Source: Catalinimonas alkaloidigena
GTDB lineage: Bacteria; Bacteroidota; Bacteroidia; Cytophagales; Flexibacteraceae
NCBI RefSeq assembly: GCF_900100765.1
Contig: NZ_FNFO01000003.1
Span: 832,652-896,651 of the forward strand
Direction: 5' to 3'
DNA length: 64,000 bases
A program made the position numbers and the translations under genes. Under the pieces are notes generated by a model. The model was not told the origin of the DNA and did not search any database. It saw only the letters and a program-made list of their open reading frames with translations. The number at the start of each line of letters is the position of its first letter. The stretch's first letter is position 1. Positions 9,289-17,878 of this stretch are shown piece after piece.

Positions 9289-9350
9289 CCGAAACTTTTT
9301 CTAATACTTTTTCGAGCGACGGCCCACCACCCGCGTAGAACCCGAAACCT

Positions 9351-10508
9351 ATGGCAAGTGAGGTGGTAGTGGCGACACGTCACCGCAGGACGCACCGCAT
9401 GGCGGTGGGCGCGTTTTTCTTTTTACGAGGACTTATTTTTGCTTCATGGGCCAGCCGTATTCCACAAATTCAGGAACGGTTAGCGCTGAGTGACGGCGAA
9501 CTGGGCGGCGTTTTGTTGGCCATGCCCGCCGGGATGATCCTGGGCATGCCCCTGTCGGCATGGCTGGTCGGGCGCTTGGGAAGTCATCGGTTGCTGGCCG
9601 TGGGGGCACCCTTCTACGCCGTAGCTCTGTTGCTGATCGGCATGACGCAAGCCACCTGGCAGCTGATGGGCGTCCTGTTTTTGTTCGGCCTTTCCGGCAA
9701 TCTTTACAACATTGCAACCAACACCCAGGGCGTGGGTGTAGAGGCCCTTTACGGTCGCTCGGTCATGGCTTCGTTCCACGGACTCTGGAGCCTGGCGGGG
9801 TTTCTGTCGGCGCTGTTGGGCAGCTATTTCATTTCGCTCGAGCTTGCCATTACTACCCATTTTGCCATCACCAGCCTTACGGCATTGGTGCTGATGCTGG
9901 CGTTCCACCGGTACACGCTTGACGAAGACGCCAGTGCTCATAAAAACAAGCCGATCTTCGTGCGGCCCGACCGTACCCTGCTCAACCTCGGGGCCATTGC
10001 GTTTTGCAGCATGATCTGCGAAGGCACCATGTTCGACTGGAGCGGCATTTATTTTACCAAAGTGGTCGGCGTGCCGGAATCGATGACCGCACTTGGTTAC
10101 GTGGCGTTCATGGCCACCATGGCGGGTGGGCGTTTCTTCGGCGATTGGCTGGCGATGCGGCTCGGCGTCCGGCGGCTCATTCAGGTCAATGGCGTGTTGA
10201 TTGCCCTGGGACTGCTGACGGCTGTGCTGTTGCCCTATCTGCCCACGGCGGTGGCGGGCTTCCTGTTGGTGGGCGTGGGTACCTCGACCATCGTTCCGCT
10301 GGTATACGGCATCGCCGGGAAAACCACCACCATGTCGACCGGCATGGCCCTGACGGCCGTCTCGTCCACCGGCTTCCTCGGCTTTTTGTTTGGTCCACCG
10401 CTCATTGGGTTCATCTCCGAAATCGCCAACCTGCAGTGGTCGTTCGCGCTCGTCGCATTGCTTGGCCTTTGTTCCGCGTGGCTGATCTCCCGTGTCCGAC
10501 TGAGCTGA
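9351..10508 (+). CDS. MFS transporter, YbjJ/MosC-like
   Basis: A 385-residue, 12-TM major facilitator. The N-terminal half contains FASWASRIPQIQERLALSDGELGGVLL and LVGRLGSHRLL; the second half begins near residue 200 and contains CEGTMFDWSGIYF, ALGYVAFMATMAGGRFFGDWL and the second-half loop RLGVRRLIQVNG. The FxSWASRIPxIQ start and the 'EGAMFDWSGIYF' block are features of the YbjJ/MosC-like MFS branch; the substrate is not known. It is followed by 112 bases before the MDR oxidoreductase. Confidence 0.85.
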   Translation: MASEVVVATRHRRTHRMAVGAFFFLRGLIFASWASRIPQIQERLALSDGELGGVLLAMPAGMILGMPLSAWLVGRLGSHRLLAVGAPFYAVALLLIGMTQATWQLMGVLFLFGLSGNLYNIATNTQGVGVEALYGRSVMASFHGLWSLAGFLSALLGSYFISLELAITTHFAITSLTALVLMLAFHRYTLDEDASAHKNKPIFVRPDRTLLNLGAIAFCSMICEGTMFDWSGIYFTKVVGVPESMTALGYVAFMATMAGGRFFGDWLAMRLGVRRLIQVNGVLIALGLLTAVLLPYLPTAVAGFLLVGVGTSTIVPLVYGIAGKTTTMSTGMALTAVSSTGFLGFLFGPPLIGFISEIANLQWSFALVALLGLCSAWLISRVRLS

Positions 10509-10589
10509 GTCTGGCGCATCCCTGTAAGAATCTAATCCCTCGTCGTCGCTTCTTACCCAAAGTCAATGAACTTCAGGGGATGAGGGGAA

Positions 10590-10597
10590 TACCTTTG
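10590..10597 (+). promoter_or_regulatory. -7 box of a promoter for the MDR oxidoreductase gene
   Basis: TACCTTTG at 10590-10597 matches TAnnTTTG and is 23 bases from the ATG at 10621. No clean -33 TTG is seen 19-21 bases upstream. Confidence 0.45.
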
Positions 10598-10620
10598 CTT
10601 CATCACAAAATCACAACGCG

Positions 10621-11583
10621 ATGAAAGCAGTAACCTATCAGACCTACGGAGCACCGGAGGTGCTTCAGCTGGCAGAAGTGGAAACGCCTACGCCGCAGGA
10701 TCACGAAGTGCTGATCCGGATTCATGCCACGACGGTGACGGCCGGCGACTGGCGCATGCGGAAAGGCGACCCGTTTGCAATACGCCTGTTCAGTGGACTG
10801 ACCGCCCCGAAACATCCGATTCTGGGGCATGAACTGGCGGGCGAAGTGGAGGCGACCGGCAAGGCGGTGACGCGTTTCAAAAAAGGCGATTGGGTATTCG
10901 GGTCAACGGGGTTGCAGTCGGGTACCTACGCAGAATACATCACCTTGCCGGAAGACGGTACGCTGGCGCTGAAGCCGAAACACCTCACCTGCGAACAGGC
11001 GGCGGCCGTACCCGTCGGCGCCCTTACCGCGCTGCATTTTCTGAGGAAGGCCCAGATCCGGCGCGGGGCGAACGTCCTGATTCACGGCGCCTCCGGGGCA
11101 GTCGGTACGGCCGCTGTACAGCTAGCGAAAGCGTATGGCGCAACGGTAACGGGGGTGTGTAGCACCGCCAACCTGGAGCTGGTTCGGTCGCTGGGCGCGG
11201 ACCGGGTCATCGACTACACCACGACCGATTTCACAACTCTGCCTGATGCGTACGACATCATCTTCAGCACCGTCGGGAAAACGTCGTACACCCAGTGTCG
11301 ACACCTGCTGACCGATCAGGGCGTGTATGTCGCCAGCGAAGCGGCTCCGTCCGACTATTTCCACATGGTCTGGGCGCCTCTGGTCAGCCGTCGGAAAGTA
11401 GTGGCCGGGGTGGCCAAAGGGCGCCAGGAAAACTTACGCTTCATCAAACAGCAATTGGAAGCGGGAACGTTGCGCCCTGCCATCGACCGGCGTTATGCTC
11501 TGACGCAACTCGCAGAAGCGCACCGGTATGTGGAGCAGGGCCACAAAAAAGGAAACGTCGTGATCACCGTACACGCCGACTAA
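10621..11583 (+). CDS. NAD(P)-dependent alcohol dehydrogenase / quinone oxidoreductase, MDR family
   Basis: A 320-residue medium-chain dehydrogenase. The N-terminal catalytic fold (GroES-like, MKAVTYQTYGAPEVLQLAEV) precedes a Rossmann domain with NVLIHGASGAVGTAAVQLAK (GxxGAVG) and LGADRVIDYTT. No structural-zinc Cys cluster is visible, which fits the zinc-independent quinone oxidoreductase/enoyl reductase branch. The C-terminus (EAHRYVEQGHKKGNVVITV) closely resembles a separate short reading frame at 12903-13118. It forms an operon with the DUF4386 gene, 4 bases downstream. Confidence 0.85.
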   Translation: MKAVTYQTYGAPEVLQLAEVETPTPQDHEVLIRIHATTVTAGDWRMRKGDPFAIRLFSGLTAPKHPILGHELAGEVEATGKAVTRFKKGDWVFGSTGLQSGTYAEYITLPEDGTLALKPKHLTCEQAAAVPVGALTALHFLRKAQIRRGANVLIHGASGAVGTAAVQLAKAYGATVTGVCSTANLELVRSLGADRVIDYTTTDFTTLPDAYDIIFSTVGKTSYTQCRHLLTDQGVYVASEAAPSDYFHMVWAPLVSRRKVVAGVAKGRQENLRFIKQQLEAGTLRPAIDRRYALTQLAEAHRYVEQGHKKGNVVITVHAD

Positions 11584-11587
11584 CGCC

Positions 11588-12310
11588 ATGAAAACGCACA
11601 CATTTCGACGACTCGCCGGTGCGGCAGGAATCGGTTATCTACTCATTTTTCTGTCCGGCTTCTTTGCCAATTTCTTTGTGTTGGAAAGCCTGGTGGTGCC
11701 CAACGATGCCGCGGCGACCGTACAGGCGCTGATGACGCACGTGCTTCAGTTTCGCCTGGGGCTGCTGGCGTTTGTGCTGATGGTTGCAGTCGATGTAGCG
11801 CTGGCGTGGCCCTTGTACATCCTCCTCAAACCGATGCATCCGCGTCTGGCGCAACTGTCGTCGGGGTTACGAGTTGTAAACGGAGGGCTGTTTGGCGTAG
11901 CGCTGTACGCGTTATTTCGCATTGCGTTCCTGACGAGCAGTGCCAGTCCCCTGGCGGCGGAAGCGCTGCCTGACGCTGTGATGGCCGCGCTGGCTTCCTT
12001 TGACCAAATGTGGCTCGTCGGCTTGATTTTCTTCGGCGCTCACCTGGCCCTGCTGGGCTTCCTGGTCATCCGGGCGCCTTACGTACCTACCCTGGTGGGG
12101 CTTTTGCTTCTGGCCTCTTCGTGCGGGTACCTGGCCGACAGCCTGGCGCATTTCTTCCTGACGAGTTACGCGGATTACGAAGTCGTCTTCACCGGAATTG
12201 TGGTGCTGGCAGGCGTGATGGGAGAGTTGTCTTTGACCGGCTGGTTGTTGTGGGCGGGTTTTCACCGACCAAATTGCTCCGGGAAAAGGCAGGCGTTAGC
12301 CCTTGAGTAG
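11588..12310 (+). CDS. DUF4386-type membrane protein
   Basis: A 240-residue integral membrane protein with six or so hydrophobic segments (about residues 12-32, 58-76, 100-120, 135-155, 165-185, 200-225). The pattern FRRLAGAAGIGYLLIFLSGFFANF, a Phe-Arg-Leu-Gly segment (LQFRLGLLAFVLM) and PLYILLKPMHPRLAQLSS fits the DUF4386 family as I remember it. Function is unknown. It is tightly coupled to the MDR gene and its 3' end overlaps the convergent Crp-family gene by 15 bases (12296-12310). Confidence 0.7.
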   Translation: MKTHTFRRLAGAAGIGYLLIFLSGFFANFFVLESLVVPNDAAATVQALMTHVLQFRLGLLAFVLMVAVDVALAWPLYILLKPMHPRLAQLSSGLRVVNGGLFGVALYALFRIAFLTSSASPLAAEALPDAVMAALASFDQMWLVGLIFFGAHLALLGFLVIRAPYVPTLVGLLLLASSCGYLADSLAHFFLTSYADYEVVFTGIVVLAGVMGELSLTGWLLWAGFHRPNCSGKRQALALE

Positions 12311-12868
12311 AATCCGTTTGCGGATGCGGCTGAGCGATTCGGGCGTGACGCCCAGGTAACTCGCCAAGTGGTATTGCGGCACGCGTTGCAGCAAATCAGG
12401 CCGAGAGTCTAACAGGGCCCGGTAGCGTTGTTCGGGCGAGGACGTGATGAAGCGGGCCAACTGCTCTTGCGTCTTGCCGAAGTCCTGTTCCACCGCCACA
12501 CGGCAAAGCGACTCAAATTTCGGGTACCGCCGAATCAGCTCCTGTTCCTTCTCGTAATTGAGCACCAATACGGTAGTTTCTTCCACGCAGGCAAGGTAGT
12601 GGGTCGCGGGCGCTCGGTTGGTGTAGCTGTCGAGCGACGCACACGACTGCTCTTCTGTATAGAATGCTGTAGTTTTTTCGTCGCCGTCCAGCAGATAATA
12701 AGACCGGATGCATCCCCGGAGAATGAAATACGCATCGGTGGCGACCTGGCCTTCGCGCAGCAGCACCGTGCCTTTCTCAAACGTTCGGATGGGAATACAT
12801 TCGTTGATGGCCTGCGCCTCCGCTTCCGTCAGCGGAATGGAGAAAAGGGCGGAGCTTTCCTGTTCCAT
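12296..12868 (-). CDS. Crp/Fnr-family transcriptional regulator
   Basis: A 190-residue regulator with a cyclic nucleotide-binding-like beta barrel (about residues 15-125: FEKGTVLLREGQVATDAYFILRGCIR, then the Thr-Thr-Ala-Phe-Tyr block and DSYTNRAPATHYLACVEETTVLVL) and a C-terminal HTH (about 145-188: ASYLGVTPESLSRIRKR). This is the common Bacteroidota Crp-like form; the ligand is unknown and the canonical cAMP-binding Arg is not obvious. It is convergent with the DUF4386 gene and lies on the same strand as the pseudogene and the GNAT gene. Confidence 0.88.
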   Translation of the reverse strand: MEQESSALFSIPLTEAEAQAINECIPIRTFEKGTVLLREGQVATDAYFILRGCIRSYYLLDGDEKTTAFYTEEQSCASLDSYTNRAPATHYLACVEETTVLVLNYEKEQELIRRYPKFESLCRVAVEQDFGKTQEQLARFITSSPEQRYRALLDSRPDLLQRVPQYHLASYLGVTPESLSRIRKRILLKG

Positions 12869-12902
12869 GAGGAGATTCGGGTTTAGGGTGATCGGGGACG
12901 AT

Positions 12903-13118
12903 TCACGCTACCGTAAGGGTGACGTTGCCCCTTTTGTGTCCTTGCGCCACGTACCGATGCGCCTCCACCACCTGCTCGAACGCATAGCTTCGGTCAATCA
13001 CCGGCGTAAGCACTCCGTCGTCCACGAGGTCTTTCAAATATGTTAAATTCTCGGCAGAATCCGGCGCATTTTGACCCACGATAAACTTTTTCGACGACGC
13101 CAGAGAGGTCCAGAGCAT
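12903..13118 (-). pseudogene. 3' fragment of a second MDR oxidoreductase gene
   Basis: A 71-residue frame that lines up only with the C-terminal end of zinc-independent MDR enzymes: EAHRYVAQGHKRGNVTLTV and TPVIDRSYAFEQVVEAHRY match EAHRYVEQGHKKGNVVITV and IDRRYALTQLAEAHRY in the intact gene at 10621-11583. An in-frame TAG lies two codons upstream of its ATG (13122-13124), and the upstream DNA belongs to the acetyltransferase gene, so the N-terminal ~250 residues are gone. It is probably a remnant, not an active enzyme; a short independent protein is less likely. Confidence 0.8.
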
Positions 13119-13129
13119 CGCCTACCGTC

Positions 13130-13687
13130 TTACTGCAGCACGCTCCGCGCTAGTACCAGATCGTCCTGCACGTCCTGACCCAATACAAAGACTTGTGTAC
13201 CCACCTCCTCGAAATGCCAGCGCTGGTAGAAGGCGCGCGCCCGTTCGTTTTTCGTCCAGACGCCGAGCCAGAGCGTATCGTGTCCCCGCCGTTGCGCTTC
13301 GTGAAGCGAGGCCTGCATGAGCGCGGCACCGTAGCGCCGACCGTGGTAGGTCTGGTCCACGTACAACCGGGCAATCTCGAGGGGCCGCTGTCCGGGCACG
13401 CACGCGGGCCGTTCGCCGTCGCGCAGCTTAACGTACCCCGCCAGTTGATCGTCCAGAAACGCCAGCAGAAAATACGCGTGCGCATATCCCAGTTCCTGCG
13501 CCACCTGCGCGGTCGTGAAATGCGTGGCGACGTAAGCGTCCATGTCTTCCGGCGTGTTGTAGGCCGCATACGTATCGCGGAATGCGCGGGCACTAAAAGG
13601 GGCCAGTAGCGCGGCATCGTCGGGCGTGCCGAGGCGGATGTGTGGTAACATAAAGCGTTGGAAAGACGAAGGCTCAAGGTAGGCCAT
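13130..13687 (-). CDS. GNAT-family N-acetyltransferase
   Basis: Acetyl-CoA-dependent acyltransferase of about 185 residues. The fold is clear: strand-helix start HIRLGTPDDAALLAPFSARAF, then YAHAYFLLAFLDDQLAGYVKL, the acetyl-CoA loop LEIARLYVDQTYHGRRYGAALM (RxxGxA/G type) and a C-terminal WLGVWTKNERARAFYQRWHFEEVGTQVF. The substrate is unknown. Start choice: the ATG at 13685-13687 has a strong GGAGG ribosome site 7 bases upstream (13695-13699). The ATG at 13651 would give a start closer to family members but has no such site, so I take the first one with caution. Confidence 0.83.
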   Translation of the reverse strand: MAYLEPSSFQRFMLPHIRLGTPDDAALLAPFSARAFRDTYAAYNTPEDMDAYVATHFTTAQVAQELGYAHAYFLLAFLDDQLAGYVKLRDGERPACVPGQRPLEIARLYVDQTYHGRRYGAALMQASLHEAQRRGHDTLWLGVWTKNERARAFYQRWHFEEVGTQVFVLGQDVQDDLVLARSVLQ

Positions 13688-14030
13688 TTGCACACCTCCT
13701 GCAATGCAGTTGCTTCTCGTTTCAGGCTTTTGCCGGAATCAATTGTTGGGGATTGAAGGAGATTAATGTATCCATAGCTTGGGGCACAACCCAACGGGGC
13801 GCATCTCTGCGATGAAATATGCTTGATAGAACAAATAGCAAAAGGAGGTGAGTTCCAGGACTCTAGTCCAGAGTTCTTGAAAGCTAGTTTAACGAAAGAT
13901 AGTACGTGAGAAAACAAAAAGCGGTAGGGGCAAGATCTACAGGAAGTCAAAGCCTGGATTGCAACGGCGAAGCCCCAACTCGATTGACCGGATTACGTTT
14001 TGAAGCCCAACCGTTCTCTCCTTCACTCCC
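13688..14030. other. Intergenic region, 343 bases, no gene seen
   Basis: Between the GNAT start and the end of the LytTR regulator, both on the minus strand. It holds the GNAT ribosome site at the left end and a palindrome GGACTCTAGTCC (13858-13869). AAAGGAGGTGA on the plus strand (about 13841-13852) is a perfect match to an anti-Shine-Dalgarno complement but no sensible frame follows it. I see no other element. Confidence 0.4.
13693..13700 (-). promoter_or_regulatory. Ribosome binding site of the GNAT gene
   Basis: AGGAGGTG on the minus strand, its GGAGG core 7 bases before the ATG at 13687. Such strong sites are uncommon in Bacteroidota, so it decides between the two candidate starts. Confidence 0.6.
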
Positions 14031-14825
14031 TCAAACCCTCCTTCCTTTTCCTTCCAGCCAGGCCTGGAGTCGGTCCCGGTAGTGGCGGCTGACCTTTAGT
14101 GTTTCACCGGTGGTGAGGACTGCCTCGTATTCACTGTTGGCGAGCGGGTCGAGTCGTTGTAAGAACCGCACGTTGACGATGCTTGATTTGTGGATGCGGA
14201 CGAACTGGTGGTCGGGGAGGCGTGCGTCCAGCCGTTTCATGCTTTCGCGCAGGAGGAAAAACCGCCTGGCCACGTGAATCTTTACGTAATAGTCGTAGGC
14301 TTCGATCCAGATGATGTCGTCGAGCGGCACGAAATGCACCCGCCCGTCGGCTTTGATGACCATCCGCCGCGTCTCCTCTTCCCGGTCGGCCAGAAGGGTT
14401 TCTTTTACTGACGGAGCGGTCGCCTGCACCAGCTTTTCCACGCCCGACGGTTGGCGCGCGGCAATCAACTGTTTAGCATGGGTCAGCGCCGCGTAAAACC
14501 GTTCGTCGGTGAAGGGCTTCAGTAGGTAGTCTACCGCGTGGACCTCAAAGGCTTTGAGGGCGTACTGGTCGTAAGCCGTTACGAAAATCACGGCGGGCAA
14601 CCTAGGCACCTGCAAACTGCGCAGCACCTCGAACCCGTCGACCACGGGCATCTGGATGTCGAGCAGCAGCAGGTCGGGATGGTGCGTGTGGATGGCGTCG
14701 ATGGCCTCTACGCCGTTGCGGCAAACGGCCACTACCTCCAGGTCAGGGTCGTCTTCGGCCAGGGCGCGGAGCCCTTCACGGGCTTCCCATTCGTCGTCGA
14801 CCAGGATGGTGCGGAGTTTAGGCAT
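14031..14825 (-). CDS. LytTR-family response regulator
   Basis: A 264-residue response regulator: receiver domain (MPKLRTILVDDEWEAREGLR, phosphoacceptor Asp in LLLLDIQMPVVDGFEVL, Thr-Ala and Lys in VTAYDQYALKAFEVHAVDYLLKPF), then a linker and a LytTR DNA-binding domain (DIIWIEAYDYYVKIHV, FVRIHKSSIVNVRFL, TLKVSRHYRDRLQAWL). It regulates genes by binding direct repeats. The start is the ATG at 14823-14825, which overlaps the kinase stop by 8 bases, so the pair is translationally coupled. Confidence 0.93.
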   Translation of the reverse strand: MPKLRTILVDDEWEAREGLRALAEDDPDLEVVAVCRNGVEAIDAIHTHHPDLLLLDIQMPVVDGFEVLRSLQVPRLPAVIFVTAYDQYALKAFEVHAVDYLLKPFTDERFYAALTHAKQLIAARQPSGVEKLVQATAPSVKETLLADREEETRRMVIKADGRVHFVPLDDIIWIEAYDYYVKIHVARRFFLLRESMKRLDARLPDHQFVRIHKSSIVNVRFLQRLDPLANSEYEAVLTTGETLKVSRHYRDRLQAWLEGKGRRV

Positions 14826-16008
14826 GAGCTTCGGCGGGTGTTTCGCGGAGGGGCAGCAGGAGTTGCACCAGCACGCCGCCCTCCTGGTGATAGATCTGAA
14901 ATTTAAAATTGGCTTGGTACAGGCGCAACAGCCGGTCAATGGTATTCCGGTAGCCGATGCCGTGTCCTTCGGGACGCTCTTCCGAAGCGGGCGCGCGCTG
15001 GCGGCTGCCCAGCAGAGTGGAGGCCTGCGCCGGATGTACGCCCGAAGCGCGCGTGCGCACCGCCCCGGGGCCAGAGTTAAATACTTCCAGCACCAACTGC
15101 TGACCGCGTACCGACGTGGCAATGCGCAGCGTGGCGTGGTCGAGCGTTTTGGCGATGCCGTGTTTGAAAGCGTTTTCGACGAGCGGTTGCAGCACCAGCG
15201 GCGGCACCTGCAACGGGAGCGTTTCGGCGGCAATGTCGTATTCGATCGTCAGGCGATCCTGAAACCGCACCGCTTCAATCGTTAAATACTGTTCCACCAG
15301 CGCCATTTCTTCGCGCAACGTCACGAAGGGGCGGGTTTCGCGCGAGAGGCTGCTGCGGAGCATGTCGCTCAGCCCTACAATCATGTTGACCGCTTCCGGG
15401 TTTTTGCGGGCGCGCACCATCATCGTGATGGTGTTGAGCGCATTGAACAGAAAGTGCGGATTCATCTGGATACGCAGGGCCTGGAGTTGCGCCTGTGTCA
15501 GCCGGTTTTCCAGTTCGAGGGCGTGAAGCGAGCGGTCTTTCAACCGGTGGTAGACGTCCAGCCCGGCGATGAGGCCCAGCGAAAGCGCGTACAAAAAACC
15601 GGAATAAAGCAGATCGGCTCCTACCGTAGGGTGCCAGGTTAGCAACGTGCCGAGCGCCTGCAACTCTTGCGATAGAAACAGCCGTTCCAGTAGCACCGCA
15701 ATGACCGCACTGCCCACCCAATGCACCACGGCGTAGACCACCGCACCCCCCACGTGCAGCAGCGCCCACCACCCGCGATGCAGCTTGCGCGTCGACAGGT
15801 AAAAGGAAAAGAGCAGCAGACTCAACAGCCAGTAAGTCAGGTAATCGGCCAGCGGCCACCCGATCAGCCCACGCCATACGAATGTCCGTCCCAGATGGTG
15901 GGCCAACACGATACTGCGCACCACATCCAGGCACGCCAGCAGCGTCCAGAACAGGGCGTTGTACCAAAGCAAACCCGGAAGTTGAAAAATGCGCGCGAGG
16001 CGGTTCAT
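14818..16008 (-). CDS. Sensor histidine kinase, LytS/YehU type
   Basis: A 396-residue kinase that should pair with the LytTR regulator downstream. Four to five N-terminal TM segments (about residues 10-150) lead to a His_kinase domain with the H-box IQMNPHFLFNALNTITMM (phospho-His, about residue 186) and a HATPase_c domain: PPLVLQPLVENAFKHGI (N box) and the late G-box HGIGYRNTIDRLLRLY. The start is the ATG at 16006-16008; the codon six bases upstream is TTG. The two genes form one operon. The signal sensed is unknown. Confidence 0.92.
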   Translation of the reverse strand: MNRLARIFQLPGLLWYNALFWTLLACLDVVRSIVLAHHLGRTFVWRGLIGWPLADYLTYWLLSLLLFSFYLSTRKLHRGWWALLHVGGAVVYAVVHWVGSAVIAVLLERLFLSQELQALGTLLTWHPTVGADLLYSGFLYALSLGLIAGLDVYHRLKDRSLHALELENRLTQAQLQALRIQMNPHFLFNALNTITMMVRARKNPEAVNMIVGLSDMLRSSLSRETRPFVTLREEMALVEQYLTIEAVRFQDRLTIEYDIAAETLPLQVPPLVLQPLVENAFKHGIAKTLDHATLRIATSVRGQQLVLEVFNSGPGAVRTRASGVHPAQASTLLGSRQRAPASEERPEGHGIGYRNTIDRLLRLYQANFKFQIYHQEGGVLVQLLLPLRETPAEAHA

Positions 16009-16069
16009 GTCCAAAGATGGTAAATCTGCTTAAGAACATAAGTGTTTTATCCAGCAGATACGAAGGGCC

Positions 16070-16110
16070 TAAAACAGAACGACCCCACTTCTAGAGGAAG
16101 CAGAGTCGTT
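16070..16110 (-). terminator. Intrinsic terminator downstream of the histidine kinase at 16137-17492
   Basis: On the minus strand AACGAC (16105-16110 plus coordinates) pairs with GTCGTT (16078-16083), with an inner CTTC/GAAG stem, followed by CTGTTTT. It starts 26 bases after the stop of the kinase gene. Confidence 0.65.
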
Positions 16111-16136
16111 ATCGAACAGAAGAATGATTTTGTGAT

Positions 16137-17492
16137 CTAGGCATAGACGATCTCCTCTTCTACCGGAACTTCGGTTGGCGGTAAATTGGGGAGTCGCACC
16201 GTGAACGTGGTGCCCTGGCCCGGCGTCGACTCTACGGCAATGGAGCCCTGCATCTTTTCGACCGTTTCTTTGACGATGAACAGGCCTAGGCCGGAGCCGG
16301 GTTTCTGGTCGTTTGCGCGGTAGAACATCTCGAAGATGCGCGCCTGGTGTTCGGTCGGGATGCCTACGCCGTTGTCAGCAACTTTGAGCAGCACTTCGTT
16401 GGCCTGTTGGGTAACCGAAATTTTGACGAAGCTTCTTTCTTTGCGGGCATCTGCGTAGCGAAATCCGTTGGAAATCAGGTTATTTAGAATGACTTCGAGC
16501 TTACCCGGGTCGGTATGGAAATCGTGGGGCGTTACGGTTTCGGTATAGATTTTCTCTACCGTCAATCCCTGATCGGCCACACCGTACATCTCGAACGCCA
16601 GTTCGATCTGTTCCCGGAAGTGAATGCGTGCCGGCCGGAGGGCCTGTCGGCTGTTGCGCGAGTAGTGAATGATGTCCTGAATAAAGGTATCGAGTTTGCG
16701 CAGGCGTTGCTCCTGCAGGTCGAAGTAGGTCGATAATTGGCCGGAATCTTTTTCCATCCGCGCAACCTGAATCAGTCCCATCACCGAAGCAATGGGGGCC
16801 CGCAGGTCGTGCGACGCACTGTAAACGAAGCGGTCCAGCTCCTGATTGGCCTTTTGCAGCGAATTGTTGTGCGACTGAATGGTTTGGTAAGCTTGGTCGT
16901 ATTGCTGTTTCAGATGATTGACCAGAATGCCCAGAAAAACGAAGGAGAAGAGCAGAGAGCTGATGGCCTCCGCATACGGATGCGTGTGAATTTTGGTAGA
17001 GGCAGGAATGAGTGTGGGGAACAGCAGTTCCAGGGTCAACAACAGGAGCAGATGAATGAACGAAAATACGATCAGCCGCAGGTGAAGGGTACTGGGAGTG
17101 ATGACCAGCACGGCGGCCAACAAGGTAGAGAAGCAGAGCGTAAAAGGCGACAGAAGGCCGCCGCTCAGGTACCAGCCCGCCGTGGCCAGCAGAAAAACAG
17201 TTGCCCAGTGAAGCGCCCGGATGGTCCGGATTTGTTGAGGCGACTGCTTCAGAAGACGCCGCCAGAAGATAAATAAGGAACCGACGACAATCAGGAGGAC
17301 GGGCCGTCCGTAAACACCGGTAAATGCATCGATCGGCAACATGCCAAAACAGCCGATAATGCCCAATAGCATTTGTTTGCGCAGACTGGAGACATTGATG
17401 TCTTCGTCGAGGTTATCGGTGACCTGCGCGCTATGAGAACATCGGAACCATTCCTGAATTGTTGTTACAAGTACTCCCTTCAAACCTGCCAT
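16137..17492 (-). CDS. Sensor histidine kinase with a multi-TM sensor
   Basis: A 451-residue kinase. Six hydrophobic segments (about 42-65, 70-85, 95-110, 115-132, 138-158, 178-198) precede a short coiled segment, then HisKA (ELDRFVYSASHDLRAPIASVMGL, phospho-His about residue 238) and HATPase_c with NLISNGFRYAD (N box), KVADNGVGIPTEHQARIFEMFYR (G1/F box) and GSGLGLFIVKETVEKM (G2). No response regulator is adjacent, so it is an orphan kinase unless it works with one encoded elsewhere. It has a terminator right after its stop. Confidence 0.9.
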   Translation of the reverse strand: MAGLKGVLVTTIQEWFRCSHSAQVTDNLDEDINVSSLRKQMLLGIIGCFGMLPIDAFTGVYGRPVLLIVVGSLFIFWRRLLKQSPQQIRTIRALHWATVFLLATAGWYLSGGLLSPFTLCFSTLLAAVLVITPSTLHLRLIVFSFIHLLLLLTLELLFPTLIPASTKIHTHPYAEAISSLLFSFVFLGILVNHLKQQYDQAYQTIQSHNNSLQKANQELDRFVYSASHDLRAPIASVMGLIQVARMEKDSGQLSTYFDLQEQRLRKLDTFIQDIIHYSRNSRQALRPARIHFREQIELAFEMYGVADQGLTVEKIYTETVTPHDFHTDPGKLEVILNNLISNGFRYADARKERSFVKISVTQQANEVLLKVADNGVGIPTEHQARIFEMFYRANDQKPGSGLGLFIVKETVEKMQGSIAVESTPGQGTTFTVRLPNLPPTEVPVEEEIVYA

Positions 17493-17878
17493 TTTAAATA
17501 TTCTGATAATATTTTTAATTAAATAAAGTTAGTGCGGGAATGGTAACTCACTCTTGCTGTGCTGTTTTTGCAGAAAAAGGGTAGATATTAAAAATCGGAA
17601 GCCGTGCACGAAGCGGCGGGCCGAAACGGTACACCGCCTTTTGAAAGAAATCGTACTAGAGAAAAAGTCCGATAAGTCGTGGGATAGACCGGCACCTCAG
17701 GCCTAAGCCGTTTAGCTACAAAAGGTTACGCGCGTTGTAAACCCCCAATGGGCCCATGAGGCAGAAAACCAGTCTGGCGACAAGGCAAAGATTTGGCACG
17801 TAGCCGCTTCAAAAAGCGACGATGTAAGAGGGAGTGGTTTCGTAGCGCAAACGGGCCTTCTCAACGCTGGGCATCGCG
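17493..17878. other. Intergenic region, 386 bases, no gene seen
   Basis: Between the kinase start and the stop of the ALO-type oxidase, both on the minus strand. The first ~100 bases are AT-rich and would hold the kinase promoter, but no convincing TAnnTTTG box was found. I see no RNA gene, no strong hairpin and no frame with family resemblance. Confidence 0.4.

Noticed and set aside
13841..13852. AAAGGAGGTGA on the plus strand, a perfect Shine-Dalgarno sequence
   Set aside because: No reading frame with a fitting start and reasonable length follows.
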